The notes beneath the pieces are model-generated. The model did not search any database and was not told where the DNA came from. It saw nothing but the letters and a program-made list of their open reading frames with translations. Shown here piece after piece: positions 14,306 to 17,908 of a stretch of DNA of 17,908 nucleotides (the first letter of the stretch is position 1; every line of letters starts with the position of its first letter). The position numbers and the translations under genes were made by a program. Location of the stretch: assembly GCF_938030785.1 (NCBI RefSeq), contig NZ_CALHIK010000154.1, positions 1 to 17,908 of the forward strand, written 5' to 3'. Source of the DNA: an uncultured Campylobacter sp. (GTDB taxonomy: Bacteria > Campylobacterota > Campylobacteria > Campylobacterales > Campylobacteraceae).

Positions 14306-15742
14306 ATGAAAAAAATAGTTCTTTTAAGCGCAGCTGCGGCGCTTGCCGTAAATTTGAGCGCGCAGGAGAATAGCCTTGAGATCTACGCGAACTCCGCCTT
14401 CTTGCACCAAAACTTCGGCGCGCAAAAATCAAACTTCAGCGTGAACGTGCCGGAGTACTTGGATATCCGTAGCATCGAGATAGCGGGCTCTTGCGAAGTG
14501 CGCGAATTGTCTTTGGAGGAGAGCGAGCCTGTGAAAAACGCGGAATTCGCCAAAAAAGAGGCGGACGAAAAGAGCTTGCGCGAGCTAAACGACCGCCTGG
14601 TCGCGCTTAAGGCGCAGCAGCGCTTTTTAAGCGATTTTGCGAGCTTAAAAGATAGAAGTTTGGCAAGCCTAAAGGCGGATTCGCAAAAAATTTACGACGA
14701 GGTCTTGCTCGTAACGGGCGAAATTTCAGAAACGGACGAGCAAATCGGAAAGCTCAAAGAGAAAATTTCAAAATACCGGATCAAAAACGAGCGCCGCTTA
14801 AACGCGAACTTTGGCTGCGATCCGAGCTTCGTTAAGATCAATTACCCCGTTGACGTAAGCGCCTACACGCACAACGAGCTCTCTGCCGATCTTGCTAGCG
14901 GCAAAATCGAAGTCGCGCAAAAGCTCTCGGTGCAAAATCCGCTAAACGCCGAGCTAGCGAATTTGACGATCGCGCTGTATCCTTACGAGTACTCCTCGCA
15001 GACCGCGCCGCAGCCCTTTTACCCGTGGTACGAGGGCGAGCCTGCAAAGCCGGCGCCCGCGGCGGCTTATAAAAAGGATGTGATGCTAGAGGTGGCGGAT
15101 ATGCAGAGGGCGCCTGCGGCGGAGGCTAGATCGTCGTATGCAAGGACGGGCTCGAATATCGAAAGCTCACTCTCAAAGGTGTGGAAAATTAGCGGCGTGA
15201 GCCTAAAAGCGGGTGAGGCCGGCGAGTTCAGCTTCGATAAACAGAGTCTGGATGCGAAATTTGATCTGCTCATCGACGGCTACGGCAGCGAGGCGGCCTA
15301 CGTGCGGGCTAAATTTAGCCCCGAAAGAAGCATAGAGGAGAGCGAAACGCTAATAAAGCTCGACGGCGTGCAGATCGGGCTCGTGCATCTAGGCTTTGCC
15401 GCAAACTCCGAGGCTACGGCATATCTGGGTAAAAATAGCCTGATCGAAGTCAAAAAAGAGCAGGCGAACAACTTCACGAAAAACTCCTTTTTCGGCGGCG
15501 AAAGTAAAAATTCCATGGCTTGGGATTACGAGATCAAAAATAGCTCCAAGCGCGCGTGGAACGTGGTTTTGCAAGAGCGAGCGCCCGTTTCGACGCATGA
15601 AGACGTAAAGGTCGCGCTGAAAAACTCGCCCGAGCAGAGCAGCCTCGGCAAGGACGGACTACTTAGCTGGGACTTTGAGCTAAAGCCGGGCGAGAGTAAA
15701 AAGATCCACTTCGGCTACGAGCTAAGCAAGCCGAAGAAGTAA
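14306..15742 (+). CDS. Exported DUF4139 (mucoidy inhibitor-like) protein
   Basis: 478 residues with a Sec signal peptide (about 1-19). An N-terminal beta domain (about 20-80) leads to a Lys/Glu/Leu-rich coiled-coil stretch (about 80-165), then a beta-rich C-terminal region (about 180-475) with the pattern of DUF4139: paired hydrophobic strands, a WKISGVSLKAGE-type segment and a final LSWDFELKPGESKKIHFGYEL, typical of the family's closing strands. A Pro/Tyr/Glu-rich loop sits near residues 232-252. Family members are periplasmic or envelope proteins of unknown biochemistry, historically linked to mucoidy inhibitor A. The gene stands alone, with its own likely promoter. Confidence 0.85.
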   Translation: MKKIVLLSAAAALAVNLSAQENSLEIYANSAFLHQNFGAQKSNFSVNVPEYLDIRSIEIAGSCEVRELSLEESEPVKNAEFAKKEADEKSLRELNDRLVALKAQQRFLSDFASLKDRSLASLKADSQKIYDEVLLVTGEISETDEQIGKLKEKISKYRIKNERRLNANFGCDPSFVKINYPVDVSAYTHNELSADLASGKIEVAQKLSVQNPLNAELANLTIALYPYEYSSQTAPQPFYPWYEGEPAKPAPAAAYKKDVMLEVADMQRAPAAEARSSYARTGSNIESSLSKVWKISGVSLKAGEAGEFSFDKQSLDAKFDLLIDGYGSEAAYVRAKFSPERSIEESETLIKLDGVQIGLVHLGFAANSEATAYLGKNSLIEVKKEQANNFTKNSFFGGESKNSMAWDYEIKNSSKRAWNVVLQERAPVSTHEDVKVALKNSPEQSSLGKDGLLSWDFELKPGESKKIHFGYELSKPKK

Positions 15743-16131
15743 CGAGCTTTAGCGCGGCGCGGTTAAATTTTGCGCAGCGAAGTAGCTTTTGCGGTGCGGT
15801 TAAATTTTGCGGGCGTAAAACTAAGGCGCGGCTTTAGAATTTATCTGAAATTTTTGGCGCCGCACCGCTGAATTTTACGCGCCGTGCCTGGGAAAATTTA
15901 AGCGTCGCGAGAACCAAAAATTTAAATGTTGCGGCGATTTAAAATTGGCTAGCGCGAGATATAAAATTTAGCGATGCAAAGAGGTTTTGGCGCGGGTAGA
16001 AAAACTTTGAGCGTCGCTAAAATTTATCTCAAATTTAGAAAGGTCGGGGCGATGAATGCGGAGCGAAAGTATAAATTTAATGAGGCAGTGAGGTATGCGT
16101 TTGCTTCGCTGGCGGCGCCTAAAGGATTGTA
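15743..16131. other. 389-bp AAATTT-rich gap with internal repeats
   Basis: About ten RAATTY hexamers. The 16-mer GCGGTTAAATTTTGCG occurs twice in direct orientation, at 15759-15774 and 15796-15811. GCGGTGCGG (15791-15799) is matched by its inverse CCGCACCGC (15860-15868), a possible long-range stem. The 3' end contains the small ORF at 16052-16132. Confidence 0.6.
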
Positions 16132-16132
16132 A
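16052..16132 (+). CDS. Possible 26-residue small ORF coupled to the next gene
   Basis: ATG at 16052, preceded nine bases earlier by AGAAAGG, opens a 26-codon frame (MNAERKYKFNEAVRYAFASL, then AAPKGL) whose TAA shares its last base with the ATG of the next gene (TAATG). The frame is also open upstream to an ATG at 15974, giving 52 residues at most. A coupled leader peptide is plausible; chance is not excluded for so short a frame. Confidence 0.35.
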   Translation: MNAERKYKFNEAVRYAFASLAAPKGL

Positions 16133-16959
16133 TGAAATTTGGCAAACTTAAATTTAAAATCCTAGCCGCGGCGCTACTTTTCTGCGCCGTATTTATCCGT
16201 ATAATCCCCGATTATTCAACTTCACGAGGCTTTGCTTTAGTTACTATTTTTGACTACAACAAATACAAGCAAGGATACTGCCTAAAAGAGAATAGAGCTT
16301 TAAGCAACGAAGAATTGCTTCAAAATGCCGCTATAAATTATTTTAAAAGATATTACGACTATGAAATTTTGCGAAATACCATTATCGATGAGCACGATAT
16401 AAAAAATTTCGGCCATAGTTTTTATACGGCACACATCTCCAAGCTCTATCTAATCGGCGATTTTAATGAAGAAAACTGGTTTGATTTTTTGGTTGAAAAT
16501 ACCGACAGAAAGAGTTTTGATTATGAGATAAAAGACAAGACGCAAATAGATATCTCCGATCTATCCAAATACTTTGTGTATAAGGATGAAATTTTAGGCT
16601 TTAAAAAGCCTATCATCTTATCCGAAGAGAAAAATCCGCTTCATGGTGGAAAAATGTTTTTAGAAAAATCGTTTTTAATAAAAGAGAATAAATTTTTTGT
16701 GAATTATGCCAGACCTGGTTATATAAGTTGGTATATCGAGCTTAACAATAAAGAAGATTTAACAAAAATCAAAAGCAAAGAAAATTTAATGCGAATAAAA
16801 AACGGATATGAGAGTTTAGAAAACTTTAACGAAGTCTTGGCTTATACTCATATGAAGCATTTGCGACGTAAATTCTCATACGATAATTGCGGAAATATAG
16901 ATTTTGATATCAAAGCCCCGGCGGAACAGGAACTGGATATGTGGATTCACGGCGGATAA
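16132..16959 (+). CDS. Unrecognised membrane-anchored protein, first of two paralogues
   Basis: 275 residues, family not recognised. A basic N-terminus and one hydrophobic segment (about 9-25) suggest an anchor with the rest outside the membrane. The segment RIIPDYSTSRGFA follows, then YNKYKQGYCLKE with Cys50, a divergent middle rich in Tyr, Phe, Asp, Glu and Lys, a GFKKPIIL...GGKMFLEK stretch, and a final DNCGNI with Cys253. These blocks recur in the partial gene at 17155. Two conserved Cys outside the membrane could form a disulfide. The gene is visibly more AT-rich than the nos and transporter genes. Tandem paralogues with fixed ends and a variable middle resemble immunity or surface-protein arrays, but no function can be assigned. 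Confidence 0.75.
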   Translation: MKFGKLKFKILAAALLFCAVFIRIIPDYSTSRGFALVTIFDYNKYKQGYCLKENRALSNEELLQNAAINYFKRYYDYEILRNTIIDEHDIKNFGHSFYTAHISKLYLIGDFNEENWFDFLVENTDRKSFDYEIKDKTQIDISDLSKYFVYKDEILGFKKPIILSEEKNPLHGGKMFLEKSFLIKENKFFVNYARPGYISWYIELNNKEDLTKIKSKENLMRIKNGYESLENFNEVLAYTHMKHLRRKFSYDNCGNIDFDIKAPAEQELDMWIHGG

Positions 16960-17008
16960 AGTTAGTCGAAATTTTATCTTAACGAATGTAACCGAAAAAG
17001 GATAAGAG

Positions 17009-17158
17009 ATGAGCAAAAAAGAAACTGATCTAAGATTAGACTTAGAGGGTAATTACGGAGCCGATATATTGAGTTATTATTTGTGGGGAAAGAAAACTCC
17101 TCCTGGTCCGAAAGAATTAGCCTCTAACGAATGGATGGATAGAAAAGAAACGATATGA
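17009..17158 (+). CDS. Small 49-residue protein between the paralogues
   Basis: ATG at 17009 with AAAAAGGA a few bases upstream opens a 49-codon frame: MSKKETDLRLDLEGNYGADI, then LSYYLWGKKTPPGP and a charged end. Its TGA overlaps the ATG of the next gene (ATGA), so translation is probably coupled. Composition is protein-like (aromatic cluster YYLW, then TPPGP), without signal peptide or membrane segment. I do not recognise it. It may be an independent small protein or the remaining tail of a larger lost gene. Confidence 0.6.
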   Translation: MSKKETDLRLDLEGNYGADILSYYLWGKKTPPGPKELASNEWMDRKETI

Positions 17159-17908
17159 AATTTTATAAATCCGCTAAATTTAAAGTCGCGATAGGCACGC
17201 TACTTCTGGCGGCGATACTCTGTGCTGCATTTGTCCGTATAATCCCTGATTATTCCACCTCACGAGGCTTCGCCGTCGTTTCCCTCCCTGATTACAATAA
17301 ATACAAGCAGGGATACTGCCTCAAAGAGGATAGAATTTTACCCAAAGAGGAGCTGTATAAAAAAGTAGCAGGGGCATATTTGGACTATGACGTAAAGTTA
17401 TATTGGATGATTGATGATTATAGGTTAAAAACCTTCGGTAGATTTTGGTCCAGTAAATACGAGGTTGCATACTATGAACTAGAAAATATAAATTTATCGA
17501 ATTGTTTTGAAGTATTAGAAAAATATTATCAAGAGGGAAAAACGACCGAGCAGATACTGATGAAAGAGTTAAAGGCTAAAAAAACCGATCCAAAGAAATA
17601 TCTAAAAATAAATTTAAAAGATACGAGCGTTGGATTTGACAGACCGATAGTTAGGGTTGACGGCGACGATAAAGCTATTGCTGGCACTTTGTTTCTTGAT
17701 AAATTTGCTATATTTAACGGTAATTATATGCAATTTAACCATTCGGAGTATATTTATGACTTGGTAACAAATTTTGACATCACTAGAGAATACTATAAAA
17801 AGAGAAAAAATGCCGTAGTTGGTATCGGAAAAGGGTTTAAATTTGATAACTGCGGCAATATAAATTATCCGCTGGAAGAATATTATTTGGGCGGTAGAGA
17901 TATAGAGA
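17155..17908 (+). CDS. Second paralogue of the membrane-anchored family, 3' end outside window
   Basis: Open from ATG 17155 to the last base (251 codons visible), cut by the window edge near its expected end. It shares with the gene at 16132 a single N-terminal membrane segment, RIIPDYSTSRGFA, YNKYKQGYCLKE (Cys54), the GF-x2-PI motif (residues 160-165), the FLDK stretch (about 180) and FDNCGNI (Cys233). The middle is poorly alike and holds an extra Cys117. The DNA of the two N-termini is also close (about 50 bases around 16185-16235 and 17222-17272), pointing to recent duplication or gene conversion there. AT-rich; function unknown. Confidence 0.7.
   Translation, partial: MKFYKSAKFKVAIGTLLLAAILCAAFVRIIPDYSTSRGFAVVSLPDYNKYKQGYCLKEDRILPKEELYKKVAGAYLDYDVKLYWMIDDYRLKTFGRFWSSKYEVAYYELENINLSNCFEVLEKYYQEGKTTEQILMKELKAKKTDPKKYLKINLKDTSVGFDRPIVRVDGDDKAIAGTLFLDKFAIFNGNYMQFNHSEYIYDLVTNFDITREYYKKRKNAVVGIGKGFKFDNCGNINYPLEEYYLGGRDIE

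Noticed and set aside
16132..17908. Insertion sequence or phage remnant at the right end
   Set aside because: AT-rich and duplicated, but no transposase, integrase or terminal inverted repeat was seen within the window.

Overview
The window looks like chromosome of a Campylobacter of the higher-GC, mostly oral and anaerobic group (C. gracilis, showae, rectus or curvus type); the species is inferred. The reasons are a clade II nitrous oxide reductase operon of the epsilonproteobacterial kind, with Sec-exported NosZ carrying a C-terminal cytochrome c domain, NosG/NosH and NosC1/NosC2, and no NosR. Genes are tightly coupled, and AAATTT-type hexamers are extremely frequent both in gaps and in genes.

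Layout. Positions 1-483 hold the 3' end of a WD40-like beta-propeller gene. Positions 497-9225 hold nosZ-B-D-G-C1-C2-H-F plus a NosL-family lipoprotein, nearly all joined by 4-nt ATGA overlaps or very short gaps. A 659-bp AAATTT-dense gap (9226-9884) then separates this block from nosY and a second NosL-family gene (9885-11347). A 751-bp gap of similar character follows. An orphan FecCD-type permease and its ATPase (12099-13860) come next, followed by a cluster of inverted repeats. After that is a DUF4139 exported protein (14306-15742) and another AAATTT-rich gap. The window ends with two tandem paralogues of an unrecognised membrane-anchored family (16132-16959 and 17155-end), each preceded by a small overlapping ORF. 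This end is visibly more AT-rich than the rest.

How the nos genes work together. NosZ reduces N2O to N2 in the periplasm. NosG and NosH (NapG/H-like iron-sulfur proteins) are thought to pass electrons from menaquinol to the cytochromes NosC1 and NosC2 and on to NosZ. NosD, NosF and NosY form the maturation ABC system for the CuZ centre. NosL proteins supply copper, and NosB is a membrane accessory protein.

Most worth a second look: (i) RAATTY-dense DNA, both as non-coding islands and as Asn-Ser-rich linker repeats inside NosG and NosC1, which matches the recognition sequence of the Campylobacter jejuni competence methylase CtsM; (ii) a His/Met-rich tail on one of two NosL proteins; (iii) a strong GNRA hairpin between nosZ and nosB; (iv) the tandem paralogue array with overlapping small ORFs. 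No tRNA, rRNA, CRISPR array, insertion sequence or broken major gene was recognised.
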